DNA from: Oscillospiraceae bacterium
GTDB taxonomy: Bacteria > Bacillota > Clostridia > Oscillospirales > Acutalibacteraceae
Length of the DNA stretch: 64,000 nt
Direction of reading: 5' to 3'
Assembly: GCA_025757685.1 (NCBI GenBank)
Contig: CP107220.1
Location: 955,501 to 1,019,500, forward strand
Of this stretch, positions 48,181 through 57,421 are shown in pieces; positions within the stretch are counted from its first letter, which is position 1, and each line of letters begins with the position of its first letter. Below the pieces are notes generated by a model. It made no database searches. It was not told the DNA's origin and worked only from the letters and a program-made list of their open reading frames with translations. The translations under genes and the position numbers were made by a program.

Positions 48181-50444
48181 CGTCCTGCACCTCGCTCAAT
48201 ATGATACACACTGGGTATCTTCTTCAAAATCTTGACCACATTTTCCAGGTGCTCCCGGCTGTTTACCGACAATGTCAGGGTGGTCAGGCAGTTGCCTTCG
48301 TTAATGGGTCTGGCGTTAATAGACTGGATTTTCACATGGGCCTTGGACATGGCGTTGGCAATATCCAGCACCAAGCCGTCCCGGTCAATGGCGTAGACTT
48401 CCAAGGTGGACATGGTCTCCACCTGCACAGAGTCGTCCCACCGAGCCTTGACCCAGCGCTCCGGTTCCGGGCACTCTGCCAAATCTCGAGGCACATTCAC
48501 ACAATCCCGCCGATGAATGGTCAACCCGTGCCCCCGGGTGATAAAGCCGATGATCTCCTCACCGGGCACCGGCGCACAGCAACGGGCCATATTGATCAGG
48601 CAGTTGTCAATGCCCTCCACGATTACACCGCCGCTGCTGCCGCCGGATTTGCGGGGGCGCTCCGGCGCTTTTGCCGGTTGAGTAGACTCCTCCGCCTGGC
48701 GCCAGTTGCGGTTATATTCGTCCTTGATACCGGGCATCATACGGCTGATGACCAGCCCGCCATAGCCCACGGTGGCGTAGAAATCCTCCACGGAAGCGCA
48801 GTGCTGGCGCTCGGCAATCCGCTGCAAAAAGGCGTCGTACTGCTCGCCGTCCAGGCGGATAAAGTTCCGCCGCAGTTCTCGATCCACCTCAGCCTTGCCC
48901 TGGACGATGTTCTCGTCCCGCCGCTCTTTCTTGAACCAAGAGCGAATTTTGGACCGGGCTTCGCCGGTGGTCACCACTTTCAGCCAGTCTCTGGACGGGC
49001 CTTTGCCCGGCTGATTGCTGGTAAGCACCTCGCAGATCTCGCCGGTTTTCAGTTTATAGGTGATAGGTACGATCTTGCCGTTGACCTTGGCACCGGTCAT
49101 GCGGTTGCCTACCGCCGAGTGAATGGCGTAGGCAAAGTCGATCACCGTGGCGCCGCTGGGCAAAGTCTTAATGTCCCCATTGGGGGTAAACACAAAGATC
49201 TCATCCGAGGACAGGTCGCCCTTAATGTTGCGCACCAGATCCTCAGCGTTGGTAGACGCCTCACCGGTCTCCAGCATTTTATGAATCCACTCCAACCGAT
49301 TGTCGATGGAGTCCTTGCCGCCTTTGCCCAGCTTATACTTCCAGTGGGCAGCGATACCGTACTCTGCCGTGCGGTGCATATCCCAGGTGCGAATCTGAAT
49401 TTCAAAGGGAATGCCACCGGGGCCCAGCACCGTAGTATGCAGGGACTGGTACATATTGGGTTTGGGGGTAGAGATATAGTCCTTAAACCGACCGGGCAGG
49501 GGCGTAAACATATCGTGCACAATACCCAAGGCATTGTAGCAGTCGATCATAGAGTCCACGATAATGCGTACGGCGTAAATGTCAAAGATTTGTTCAAAAT
49601 CCTTGCCCTTGATATACACCTTGCGAAAGATTCCGTGAACGGACTTCACCCGGGAGGTGATCTGGACATTCTTCATGATCGGCTCTAACTTGGCGCGGAT
49701 TTGCGCCTTAATATCCGCTAAGAAACGCTCGCCCTCCACCTGCTTTAAGCGCAGGTTCTGCTCAATTTCCTTATAAGCAATAGGATCTAGGTAAAAAATC
49801 GCCAGATCCTCTAATTCCTCTTTAATGGCACGAATACCTAACCGATGGGCAATGGGGGCATAAATCTCCAGCGTTTCCAGGCTCTTCTCCCGCTGCTTAT
49901 ACGGGGGCCAAAACTTGGCGGTGCGCATATTGTGCAGCCGGTCCGCCAGCTTAATGATAATCACCCGCACATCCCGGTTCATGGCCATAAACATTTTGCG
50001 AATGTTTTCCGCCTGCACTTCCTCCCGGGTAGACAGGGGGATCTGACCCAGCTTGGTTACGCCGTCCACCAACAGCGCCACCTCCGGGCCAAACTCGCGG
50101 GAGATATAGTCAATGTCATAGGGCGTGTCTTCTACCACATCGTGGAGCAGTGCGCCGATAATACACTCATTGTCCATGCCCAGTTCAAACAGGATTTTCG
50201 CCACCGCCACCGGGTGCATAATATACGGCTCCCCGGAACGGCGAAACTGCCCTTCGTGGGCAGAGCGGGCCAAGGAATAGGCCTTTTCGATCCGGGCGCT
50301 GTCATACTGGGGTTTCTTTTGTATTTCCGCAAAGAACGGCGCAAACCCATCGTCATAGGGCTTATGGTCCGCCGTCTGTTCCGGGGGCAGCTCTGCCGCT
50401 GCCGGCACCGGGGGTATTGTTTTTTTATTCTCCAAGGCTTGCAC
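48177..50444 (-). CDS. relA: Bifunctional (p)ppGpp synthase/hydrolase (Rel/SpoT family)
   Basis: A 755-residue long RSH enzyme that makes and degrades the stringent-response alarmone. Hydrolase HD domain with MHPVAVAKILFELG and GALLHDVVEDTPYD; synthetase domain with DIYAVRIIVDSMIDCYNALG, GRFKDYISTPKPNMYQSLHT and EIQIRTWDMHRTAEYGIAAH; TGS domain (FVFTPNGDIKTLPSGATVID); and a C-terminal ACT domain. The start is either GTG 50444 or TTG 50435, the latter better spaced from GAGGG. It overlaps recJ by about 20 bases. Confidence 0.96.
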   Translation of the reverse strand: MQALENKKTIPPVPAAAELPPEQTADHKPYDDGFAPFFAEIQKKPQYDSARIEKAYSLARSAHEGQFRRSGEPYIMHPVAVAKILFELGMDNECIIGALLHDVVEDTPYDIDYISREFGPEVALLVDGVTKLGQIPLSTREEVQAENIRKMFMAMNRDVRVIIIKLADRLHNMRTAKFWPPYKQREKSLETLEIYAPIAHRLGIRAIKEELEDLAIFYLDPIAYKEIEQNLRLKQVEGERFLADIKAQIRAKLEPIMKNVQITSRVKSVHGIFRKVYIKGKDFEQIFDIYAVRIIVDSMIDCYNALGIVHDMFTPLPGRFKDYISTPKPNMYQSLHTTVLGPGGIPFEIQIRTWDMHRTAEYGIAAHWKYKLGKGGKDSIDNRLEWIHKMLETGEASTNAEDLVRNIKGDLSSDEIFVFTPNGDIKTLPSGATVIDFAYAIHSAVGNRMTGAKVNGKIVPITYKLKTGEICEVLTSNQPGKGPSRDWLKVVTTGEARSKIRSWFKKERRDENIVQGKAEVDRELRRNFIRLDGEQYDAFLQRIAERQHCASVEDFYATVGYGGLVISRMMPGIKDEYNRNWRQAEESTQPAKAPERPRKSGGSSGGVIVEGIDNCLINMARCCAPVPGEEIIGFITRGHGLTIHRRDCVNVPRDLAECPEPERWVKARWDDSVQVETMSTLEVYAIDRDGLVLDIANAMSKAHVKIQSINARPINEGNCLTTLTLSVNSREHLENVVKILKKIPSVYHIERGAGR

Positions 50445-52461
50445 CCTCTCTCAGTTTTCGCAAAATGGGCGTGGCTTCCAAATCAACCTTGCCCGCAGGC
50501 TGTGCCAGGCGAATTTGGCTTTTACCACGGCGAATCAGTCCCGCCTGGTGCAGGGCTTTTAGCGCCACGAGCACCTGTCCGTAGGTTGCCCCTTTTTGCA
50601 GGGCAAAATACAGCTCCTCGGTGCCAAAATCCCAACCGCCCCGGCTCTTTAAGAACCGATATACCGCGGCGCAAACCTGCCGATCAGGGTACACCGGGTA
50701 TTGGTGGGTACCGTTTTGCAAAAAGGCTCTGTAATCATAAAGCTCGTTAAAATACCGGTCATCGTCCGTGCCGCTGCGGCGCACATCTGCCGCCCGCACA
50801 GAAAGATAGACCTTGCCCTTATAGGGATTTTTAGAAATCTGTACCGCGCAGTCGATAAAATCACCGGGCACATAGGGGAAATCTTCTGGCTTCACCCCAA
50901 ACTGCACAATTCGCAGACGGCGACCCTTTTTCTCCGCCTCCAGACGCAAGTGCTTGCCCTCTGCCCCCAGGGGACTGACAGACACCAGCTGCAAGTGAAA
51001 CAGACCAAACAGCGCCGCCGGATTATCTGTGCCACAAGGCTCCAGCAGCTGCAAATTCTCTGCCAAATCTAAGGTCAAGTACGCCGGGGACAGCTTGCAG
51101 TCCAGATGCAGCTGCAAAGCCGGCATACGAGGATATTCCTTCTCAGCATAAGCGTTGATGGCTCGGGCAAAAACAGGAATATCTGCCACTGCCAAGCCCA
51201 TACCCGCAGCCATGGGGTGACCGCCAAAGCGCGTGAGCACATGGCTGCACGCCGCCACTGCCCGGTACAGGTCAAAGCCCTCAATGCTCCGGGCGGAGCC
51301 GCAGGCGGTGCCGTCCGCCTTCATATCCAGCACCACAGTGGGTTTGCCGTAGCGCTCTACCAAGTGGGAAGCCACAATGCCGATGACCCCCGGGTGGTAA
51401 TCCTCCCCGGCCACCACCAGTACACGCTGGCGCAAGGGTGCCGAATCTGCAGCCAGCTTGGCAGTAATATCATCTATGATTTTACGTTCCAGCTCTTGCC
51501 GCAGGGCGTTATCGTCGCACAGCTGGCGGGCGCGCGCCGCAGCCGTTTCTTCATCCTCCGCCAGCAGCAGCTCCAGCGCCCGCAGGGCACTATCCATTCG
51601 CCCGGCTGCGTTAATGCGCGGGCATAGCTTAAAGGCCACATCAGTGCCACTCAGCTCTTCTCCGGCTCCGGCTGCCTGTAACAAGGCATATACGCCGGGG
51701 CGCGGTTCCTCTTGCAGGGTTCGCAAACCGGCCTGCACCAGCGCCCGGTTCTCCCCTACCAAGGGAACCAGATCACCCACAGTGCCGATGGCAACCAAGT
51801 CGCCGAACTGTTCCAACAATTCCGCCGGCTCACCGTCATATAAACAGCAAGCCAGTTTAAAGGCCACGCCCACGCCGCAAAAATCCGTAAAGGGCAGCTG
51901 ATTGTCCGTTCTGTGTGGGTTCACCACGGCCTCTGCGCGGGGCAGCTGCTCTCCTACCTGGTGGTGGTCGGTCACCACCAGCTGCATACCCAGCCGGTAG
52001 ATATACTCTGCCTCGTCCACAGACGAAATACCGTTATCCACCGTAACAATCAGGCCGGTGCCTTTGGCGGCCAGGGTGTCAATGGCGCCTTTGTTTAGGC
52101 CGTAGCCCTCTGTCTCCCGATCCGGGATATAGTAGATCACATTGCCGCCCATGGCCTCTAAAAAAGAGTATAGCAAAGCTGTGGCGGTCACACCGTCACA
52201 GTCATAATCTCCGTACACGCATATTCTTTCGCCGCTGTCCAGCGCCTGTTGCAGTCTGGCCGCCGCCGCCTCCATATCCGCAAAGCCCTCCGGAGCGCAT
52301 AGCGCCTGACCGGGGTGGAGGAATTCCTGCACCGCCAGGTCGTCCGTCAGTCCGCGAGACACCAGCAAAAATGCCAAAAACGGGTCGATATTGAATTGTT
52401 CACTAATGGCAGAGGCAGCCTCTTTGTCTGCCTGCCGGATCACCCATTTTTTATGCAGCAT
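50425..52461 (-). CDS. recJ: Single-stranded-DNA-specific exonuclease RecJ
   Basis: 5'-3' exonuclease of recombination and repair. 678 residues with the DHH-family motifs ICVYGDYDCDGVTATALLY (motif I), IVTVDNGISSVDEA and VVTDHHQVGEQLP (DHH), and the DHHA1 motif GGHPMAAGMGLAV. A C-terminal extension after about residue 560 (FGTEELYFALQKGATYGQVL) resembles a winged helix seen in Firmicutes RecJ. The ATG shares bases with the hisE stop (TAATG), an unusual joining of repair to histidine genes. Confidence 0.95.
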   Translation of the reverse strand: MLHKKWVIRQADKEAASAISEQFNIDPFLAFLLVSRGLTDDLAVQEFLHPGQALCAPEGFADMEAAAARLQQALDSGERICVYGDYDCDGVTATALLYSFLEAMGGNVIYYIPDRETEGYGLNKGAIDTLAAKGTGLIVTVDNGISSVDEAEYIYRLGMQLVVTDHHQVGEQLPRAEAVVNPHRTDNQLPFTDFCGVGVAFKLACCLYDGEPAELLEQFGDLVAIGTVGDLVPLVGENRALVQAGLRTLQEEPRPGVYALLQAAGAGEELSGTDVAFKLCPRINAAGRMDSALRALELLLAEDEETAAARARQLCDDNALRQELERKIIDDITAKLAADSAPLRQRVLVVAGEDYHPGVIGIVASHLVERYGKPTVVLDMKADGTACGSARSIEGFDLYRAVAACSHVLTRFGGHPMAAGMGLAVADIPVFARAINAYAEKEYPRMPALQLHLDCKLSPAYLTLDLAENLQLLEPCGTDNPAALFGLFHLQLVSVSPLGAEGKHLRLEAEKKGRRLRIVQFGVKPEDFPYVPGDFIDCAVQISKNPYKGKVYLSVRAADVRRSGTDDDRYFNELYDYRAFLQNGTHQYPVYPDRQVCAAVYRFLKSRGGWDFGTEELYFALQKGATYGQVLVALKALHQAGLIRRGKSQIRLAQPAGKVDLEATPILRKLREGASLGE

Positions 52462-52784
52462 TATGTATTCTTATCCACCTGGTGGAATTTTTTCAGATTG
52501 CCGGCTTTTTCGGCGCGCTTGTCCAGCTCCGCCTGAATGTCCGCCGGGGTAATGCCCTGATTGGCCATCATGACAAGGGTGTGGTAGATCAAATCCGTGA
52601 TCTCATACACCGTCTCGTCCTTGTCATTATTCTTGGCGGCAATGACCATCTCGGTGCATTCCTCGCCCACTTTCTTCAAAATTTTGTCGATGCCCTGGTC
52701 AAACAGGTAGCAGGTATAAGACCCCTCCTGCCGATCCGCCCGACGATCCAGAATCACCTGATATTCACGCTCAATCGCAGTCAT
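52461..52784 (-). CDS. hisE: Phosphoribosyl-ATP pyrophosphatase
   Basis: Second step of histidine synthesis. 107 residues with KVGEECTEMVIAAKN (metal-binding E-E-x-x-E), DKDETVYEITDLIYHTLVMM and the MazG-like helical layout. Separate from hisI rather than fused; its start lies 14 bases inside hisI. Confidence 0.96.
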   Translation of the reverse strand: MTAIEREYQVILDRRADRQEGSYTCYLFDQGIDKILKKVGEECTEMVIAAKNNDKDETVYEITDLIYHTLVMMANQGITPADIQAELDKRAEKAGNLKKFHQVDKNT

Positions 52785-53112
52785 TGAAATTGCCCTCCAT
52801 CTTGGTATAAAAACAGCTGTGGTGCCCGGTGTGGCACGCGGCGCCGGTCTGCTCCACCTGCACCAATAGGGTGTCGTTATCGCAGTCGCTGTACATGGCC
52901 ACCACCTTTTGCAGGTGGCCGCTGGTGGCGCCTTTATTCCAAAGCTCCTGCCGGGAGCGGGACCAAAACCAAGTGTAGCCGCTCTCCAGGGTGCGCTTTA
53001 AGGATTCCTTATTCATATAAGCCAGCATCAGCACCTGTCCGGTAGAGGCCTCCTGCACCACCGCAGGGATCAACTCACCCTTGGCAAAATACTGCTCCAA
53101 ATCTTCTGTCAT
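52771..53112 (-). CDS. hisI: Phosphoribosyl-AMP cyclohydrolase
   Basis: Third step of histidine synthesis, a zinc enzyme. 113 residues from the ATG at 53112, which overlaps the hisA stop (ATGA). Motifs: MLAYMNKESLKRTLESGYTW, WSRSRQELWNKGATSGHLQK, the DCDNDTLLVQVEQ metal site and ACHTGHHSCFY with the zinc cysteines. Confidence 0.97.
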   Translation of the reverse strand: MTEDLEQYFAKGELIPAVVQEASTGQVLMLAYMNKESLKRTLESGYTWFWSRSRQELWNKGATSGHLQKVVAMYSDCDNDTLLVQVEQTGAACHTGHHSCFYTKMEGNFNDCD

Positions 53113-53822
53113 TTGCAAATACCTACCGCTTCACGCAAATCCAGCGTCTTTTTATAAATGCACTTGCCGCAAATGGTGCCATACATTTTCTTATCTTTCA
53201 TCACCAAAATATCTGTAATGGTGGTAACGCCGCCGCTGGCGATCACATTGCAGCCCACCGCTTTGTTCAGCCGATCCAGCCCTTGCACATCCGGGCCGCT
53301 GAGGGTACCGTCCCGACCAATATCCGTATAGATAATGGTGGCAACGCCCATCTTCTCCATGGCCTTTGCTAGGTCGATAAAGTCCATTTGGGAGTCCTCG
53401 GTCCAGCCCTCGGTGGCCACCATACCTTGCTTGGCGTCGATCCCTACGGCGATCTTGTCCCCATAGGCGTCTACCGCCTGCTGCACCAGCTCCGGATTTT
53501 TAAGGGCAACGGAGCCGAGAATGACCCGATCCACGCCCCGATCCAGGTAGAACGCAATATCCTCCATGGTGCGAATACCGCCGCCAACTTCCACTTTCAG
53601 CGGGGTGTGCTCCACCACCTGCAAAATCGGGTCTGTGTTTACCGGCTTCTTTTGCAGGGAGCCGTCCAGATCCACCATGTGCACCCAGGTGCAGCCCACC
53701 CGGGCAAACTGCTTGGCAGTCGTCAGTACATCCTCTGCCACCTGCTCTGCGGTGTCAAAATCGCCTCGCAGCAGCCGCACCGGCGTACCGTCCATAATAT
53801 CAATGGCGGGAAAAATAATCAT
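53109..53822 (-). CDS. hisA: ProFAR isomerase
   Basis: Fourth step of histidine synthesis, a TIM-barrel isomerase. 237 residues with IIFPAIDIMDGTPVRLLRGD, WVHMVDLDGSLQKKPVN, KVEVGGGIRT, the catalytic TDIGRDGTLSGPDVQGLDRL and IASGGVTTITDI. hisH and hisF, which normally flank hisA, are absent. Confidence 0.97.
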   Translation of the reverse strand: MIIFPAIDIMDGTPVRLLRGDFDTAEQVAEDVLTTAKQFARVGCTWVHMVDLDGSLQKKPVNTDPILQVVEHTPLKVEVGGGIRTMEDIAFYLDRGVDRVILGSVALKNPELVQQAVDAYGDKIAVGIDAKQGMVATEGWTEDSQMDFIDLAKAMEKMGVATIIYTDIGRDGTLSGPDVQGLDRLNKAVGCNVIASGGVTTITDILVMKDKKMYGTICGKCIYKKTLDLREAVGICK

Positions 53823-53848
53823 AAGTCGTTACCCTCTCTAATTTTTGT

Positions 53849-54424
53849 TTATAATACGCCCTTGGTAGACAACACCGCACCGCCGGTGGGCTGTACCGCG
53901 CCGTGCAGGGCGTGACCAACAGCCTTAAAGACAGCCTCAATTTGGTGGTGGGCGTTGGCGCCGTAAGGCACATCAATATGCAGAGTGATCCCGGCGTTCA
54001 CCGCAAAGGCGCGCCAAAATTCCTCTGTTACGCAGGTTTCATAATCGCCGCACCGTTCCTGCTGGAATGTGGCGCGGAACACCAAAAACGGCCGATTGGA
54101 CAAATCCAGATCGCACCGTGCCAGGCTCTCGTCCATCGGCACCGCAAAACTGCCGTACCGGGCAATGCCGCCAAAGTCGCCCAGCGCCCGGCGCAGTGCC
54201 AGCCCCAGCACAATACCGGTATCTTCTACCGTGTGATGGGTGTCTACCTCCAGGTCTCCCTGCACCGACAGTTGCAGCCCAAAGCCGCCGTGCACCGCAA
54301 AGGCGGTAAGCATGTGATCAAAAAAGCCGTTGCCGGTGGACACGGCCACTTCCCCGCCGTCCAGACACAGGGTGGCCGCAATTTGGGTCTCTTTCGTATT
54401 TCGTTCTACCGTTGCCGTTCGCAT
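53849..54424 (-). CDS. hisB: Imidazoleglycerol-phosphate dehydratase
   Basis: Sixth step of histidine synthesis. 191 residues from ATG 54424 (GAGGTG upstream). Manganese-site motifs are GFFDHMLTAFAVHGGFGLQL, DTHHTVEDTGIVLG and the C-terminal GANAHHQIEAVFKAVGHALH. Single-function form with no phosphatase domain. Confidence 0.97.
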   Translation of the reverse strand: MRTATVERNTKETQIAATLCLDGGEVAVSTGNGFFDHMLTAFAVHGGFGLQLSVQGDLEVDTHHTVEDTGIVLGLALRRALGDFGGIARYGSFAVPMDESLARCDLDLSNRPFLVFRATFQQERCGDYETCVTEEFWRAFAVNAGITLHIDVPYGANAHHQIEAVFKAVGHALHGAVQPTGGAVLSTKGVL

Positions 54425-54436
54425 AAACCGCACCTC

Positions 54437-55720
54437 TTATTCAAACCGTACTTTTATTGAGTTGGCGTGGGCGGTCAGGCCCTCCGTCTCTGCCAAAAGC
54501 ATAATATCGTCCTTGGCCTTTTTCAGCTCTTCCGGGGTGTAATAAATAAAGGATGACTTCTTCACAAAGCTATCTACCGACAGGGGCGAAAAGAACCGAG
54601 CCGTACCGCTGGTGGGCAGCACATGATTGGGGCCTGCGTAATAATCGCCCAAGGGCTCCGGGGACCAATTGCCCAGAAATACAGAACCGGCGTTATCCAC
54701 CATACCGATATATTTCAGCGGCTCAGCCACGCACAATTCCAAGTGCTCCGGCGCCAATTCGTTAGCAAAATCCAGCGCCTGGCGCAAATTGTCGCACACA
54801 ATGATTTCACCGTAGTCATCAAAGGATTTTTGAATGATCTCCTGACGCACCAAGGTCTTGATCTGCCGGTCAATCTCCCGCAGCGTGTTCTTAGCCAAAG
54901 ACTCGGAAGTGGTTAGCAAAATGGCAGAAGCCCGCATATCGTGCTCCGCCTGACTCATCAGGTCTGCCGCTAAGAAGGAGGCGTCCGCCGTAGAGTCCGC
55001 CACAATGAGAATTTCGCTGGGGCCTGCCACCATATCAATATCTACCACGCCGTACAGCAGCTTTTTGGCCGTAGCCACAAAGATATTGCCGGGACCAACG
55101 ATTTTATCCACCTTGGGAATTCGCTGGGTACCGTAGGCCAGAGCAGCCACCGCCTGGGCACCGCCTACTAAGAACACCTTATCCACACCGGCCACCGCGG
55201 CCGCCGCCATAATATTGGGATTGGGATTGCCGTCCTTGCCGGGCGGGGTCACCATAATGATTTCCTGCACACCGGCGATCTTGGCGGGAACGGCGTTCAT
55301 CAGCACAGAGGAGGGATACGCCGCCGTGCCACCGGGCACATAAATGCCTACACGCTTCAGCCCGCGAATACGCTGGCCCATAATGACGCCGCTTTCCTTG
55401 GTGGTCATCCAACTTTGCTGGGCCTGGCGCTGATGGAAGTCATAGATATTTTGCTGCGCTTTCACCACAGCGTCCTTAAAGGCCGGGTCTACCTGATCTA
55501 AAAAGGCATGGATCTCGTCCTTGTCAAATTCGATTTTCTTAGGCACGCTGCCGTCAAACCGCACGGTGTACTCCCGCACAGCCTCGTCGCCGCCCTCTTT
55601 TACACCATTGATAATGGTGGTCACCGCCTCGGTGATCTTGGGATCCGTCTCCCCTGCCCGCTGTTTCAGCTGCGCCAGAAGCTGGTATTCGACCACGCCG
55701 TTTGCTTTTGTGATTTTCAT
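54437..55720 (-). CDS. hisD: Histidinol dehydrogenase
   Basis: Last two steps of histidine synthesis (histidinol to histidine with two NAD). 427 residues from ATG 55720 (AGAGGG seven bases upstream). Motifs: YVPGGTAAYPSSVLMNAVPA, GPGNIFVATAKKLLYGVVDI, MVAGPSEILIVAD, AEHDMRASAILLT and the zinc-site AGPNHVLPTSGTARF. Twelve bases before hisB. Confidence 0.97.
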   Translation of the reverse strand: MKITKANGVVEYQLLAQLKQRAGETDPKITEAVTTIINGVKEGGDEAVREYTVRFDGSVPKKIEFDKDEIHAFLDQVDPAFKDAVVKAQQNIYDFHQRQAQQSWMTTKESGVIMGQRIRGLKRVGIYVPGGTAAYPSSVLMNAVPAKIAGVQEIIMVTPPGKDGNPNPNIMAAAAVAGVDKVFLVGGAQAVAALAYGTQRIPKVDKIVGPGNIFVATAKKLLYGVVDIDMVAGPSEILIVADSTADASFLAADLMSQAEHDMRASAILLTTSESLAKNTLREIDRQIKTLVRQEIIQKSFDDYGEIIVCDNLRQALDFANELAPEHLELCVAEPLKYIGMVDNAGSVFLGNWSPEPLGDYYAGPNHVLPTSGTARFFSPLSVDSFVKKSSFIYYTPEELKKAKDDIMLLAETEGLTAHANSIKVRFE

Positions 55721-55734
55721 TGTTCTACCCTCTT

Positions 55735-57348
55735 TCAACCCACTTGCGCTGCCAGTTCAATATCATGCAGGAACGCCTCAATCTCGTCCTTGCGCAGCTT
55801 CATAGAAGCCATATTCACGATCACCCGCGCAGAAATGGGCATGATCTTCTCTACCACTTCCAGACCGTTCTCCTTTAAGGTAGAGCCAGTCTCCACAATA
55901 TCCACAATGCCGTCTGCCAAGCCCAGGAGCGGCGCCAGTTCCACACTGCCCTCGATCTTGATCACATCCACATCCATACCCTTGGACTTAAAAAATTCTT
56001 TAGCCACCTTAGGGTATTTGCTGGCCACGGTTTTGCGCTTGTAGCCGCTGAAGAAATCCGTGCCCTTCTTGGTCGCCAGGGCAAAGGCACAACGGCCGAT
56101 ATTCAGATCCAGCACTTCATAGAATGCACTGCCGTGCTCCACAATGGTGTCTTTGCCTACAATGCCAATGTCGCACACGCCGTGCTCCACATAAGTGATC
56201 ACATCCGGCGCTTTGGACAGTACCGCCTCGTACGGATCCACCGGCAAGATCAGCCGACGGCCTTTATTCTCCAGAGCCTCCGTATTCAGCCCCATGGTCT
56301 TAAACATCTGCACAGACGCCTTTTCCAGCCGTCCCTTAGTAAGCGCAATGCGCAGCGGGCGATCCAAATTGATCTCCTCGTGGAGCACATCGGTCACCGC
56401 CGACACATCCACCGCAAAGCCGATGGCCGGTTTGTCCGTGCCAAATTCGCCCAGCAGATTGTCATACCGACCGCCGGACAGCACTGTCAAACCGCTGCCC
56501 TGCACATACCCGCGAAAGATCACGCCGGTGTAATAGTTAGAACGATTAACAATGCCCAAATCCAGCAGCACCTGCTCCTGCAAGCCTGCGGCGCACAGGG
56601 TGTCATATAATGTTTTAATATACTGCAAGGAGGCGTCTGCGCCGCCCTCGGTATACAGTTCCCGCGCTTCGTCCAGCACCTCCGGGCCGCCAAACAGCCG
56701 AGGCAGCCGCCGCAGTACCCGGGTCTCTCTGCAATCCTCCAAGGTATCCAGCAAATCGCCCAGCGCTGCAAAGTTCTTTTGCTCGATCAAGTGGCAAATT
56801 TCTGCCTTCACCGCCGGTTTTACATTCAGATTGCGCAGCACCGCACCAAAGTACCCGGCGTGGCCCAACTCGATCTTAAAGCCCGGCACCGTGCTTTGCA
56901 TGGCACGGCAAGCCAGCGTAATGACCTGAATATCCGCCGCCATAGAGCCGTCGCCAATGAGTTCAATGCCGCTCTGCGCCACCTCGTCGGTGCGCCCGGC
57001 CAGCTCCTTGGTGCGCACAAATACACTTTGATTGTAATAGAGCCGCACCGGAAAGGCATCCTCCGACAGTCGAGTAGCCACCAGGCGGGCAATGGGCAGG
57101 GTGTTGTCCGGCCGTAGCACAGTGGTTCTGCCCCTGTTATCCGTCAGCTTATACATCTCGTCTGCATCCAGCCCGGCATCGCCGCTGTTGAACACATCAA
57201 AAAACTCCAATGTGGGGGTGATCACCTTGCGGTAACCGTTAGCCTCATATAACCCGGTTAGGGCGTTCTCTACCCGGCGGCGATCGTCGCACTCCTCAAA
57301 CAGCAGATCACGGCTGCCCTCCGGGGTCACTTTTGCATATTGTTTCAT
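55735..57348 (-). CDS. hisG: HisZ-HisG fusion: ATP phosphoribosyltransferase with regulatory domain
   Basis: A 537-residue fusion. Residues 1-325 are HisZ, a catalytically inactive histidyl-tRNA synthetase relative (TPEGSRDLLFEECDDRR, FNSGDAGLDADEMYKLTDN, GGRYDNLLGEFGTDKPAIGF). From about residue 329 it is short-form HisG (RPLRIALTKGRLEKASVQMF, CDIGIVGKDTIVEHG, the PRPP loop DGIVDIVETGSTLKENGLEV). HisZ and HisG are usually two proteins that form an octamer; here the first step of histidine synthesis is one chain. First gene of the operon, behind its own promoter. Confidence 0.95.
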   Translation of the reverse strand: MKQYAKVTPEGSRDLLFEECDDRRRVENALTGLYEANGYRKVITPTLEFFDVFNSGDAGLDADEMYKLTDNRGRTTVLRPDNTLPIARLVATRLSEDAFPVRLYYNQSVFVRTKELAGRTDEVAQSGIELIGDGSMAADIQVITLACRAMQSTVPGFKIELGHAGYFGAVLRNLNVKPAVKAEICHLIEQKNFAALGDLLDTLEDCRETRVLRRLPRLFGGPEVLDEARELYTEGGADASLQYIKTLYDTLCAAGLQEQVLLDLGIVNRSNYYTGVIFRGYVQGSGLTVLSGGRYDNLLGEFGTDKPAIGFAVDVSAVTDVLHEEINLDRPLRIALTKGRLEKASVQMFKTMGLNTEALENKGRRLILPVDPYEAVLSKAPDVITYVEHGVCDIGIVGKDTIVEHGSAFYEVLDLNIGRCAFALATKKGTDFFSGYKRKTVASKYPKVAKEFFKSKGMDVDVIKIEGSVELAPLLGLADGIVDIVETGSTLKENGLEVVEKIMPISARVIVNMASMKLRKDEIEAFLHDIELAAQVG

Positions 57349-57363
57349 GTCGTTTTCCTCGCT

Positions 57364-57375
57364 TTAGTACGCTAA
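57364..57375. promoter_or_regulatory. Short inverted repeat, possible his operator
   Basis: TTAG-TACG-CTAA lies just downstream of the hisZG -10 box, at the expected start point. It could bind a repressor of the TrpR-like HisR/YerC kind known to regulate his genes in Firmicutes; this assignment is inference. Confidence 0.4.
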
Positions 57376-57384
57376 TGTGGTAAT

Positions 57385-57413
57385 ATGCTATCACACAAAA
57401 GAGCGTTTGTCAA
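57385..57413 (-). promoter_or_regulatory. Promoter of the his operon
   Basis: Minus strand: -35 TTGACA (57408-57413, consensus), 17-base spacer, -10 TAGCAT (57385-57390). No terminator separates it from polC. Confidence 0.65.
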
Positions 57414-57421
57414 GCCCGGAC

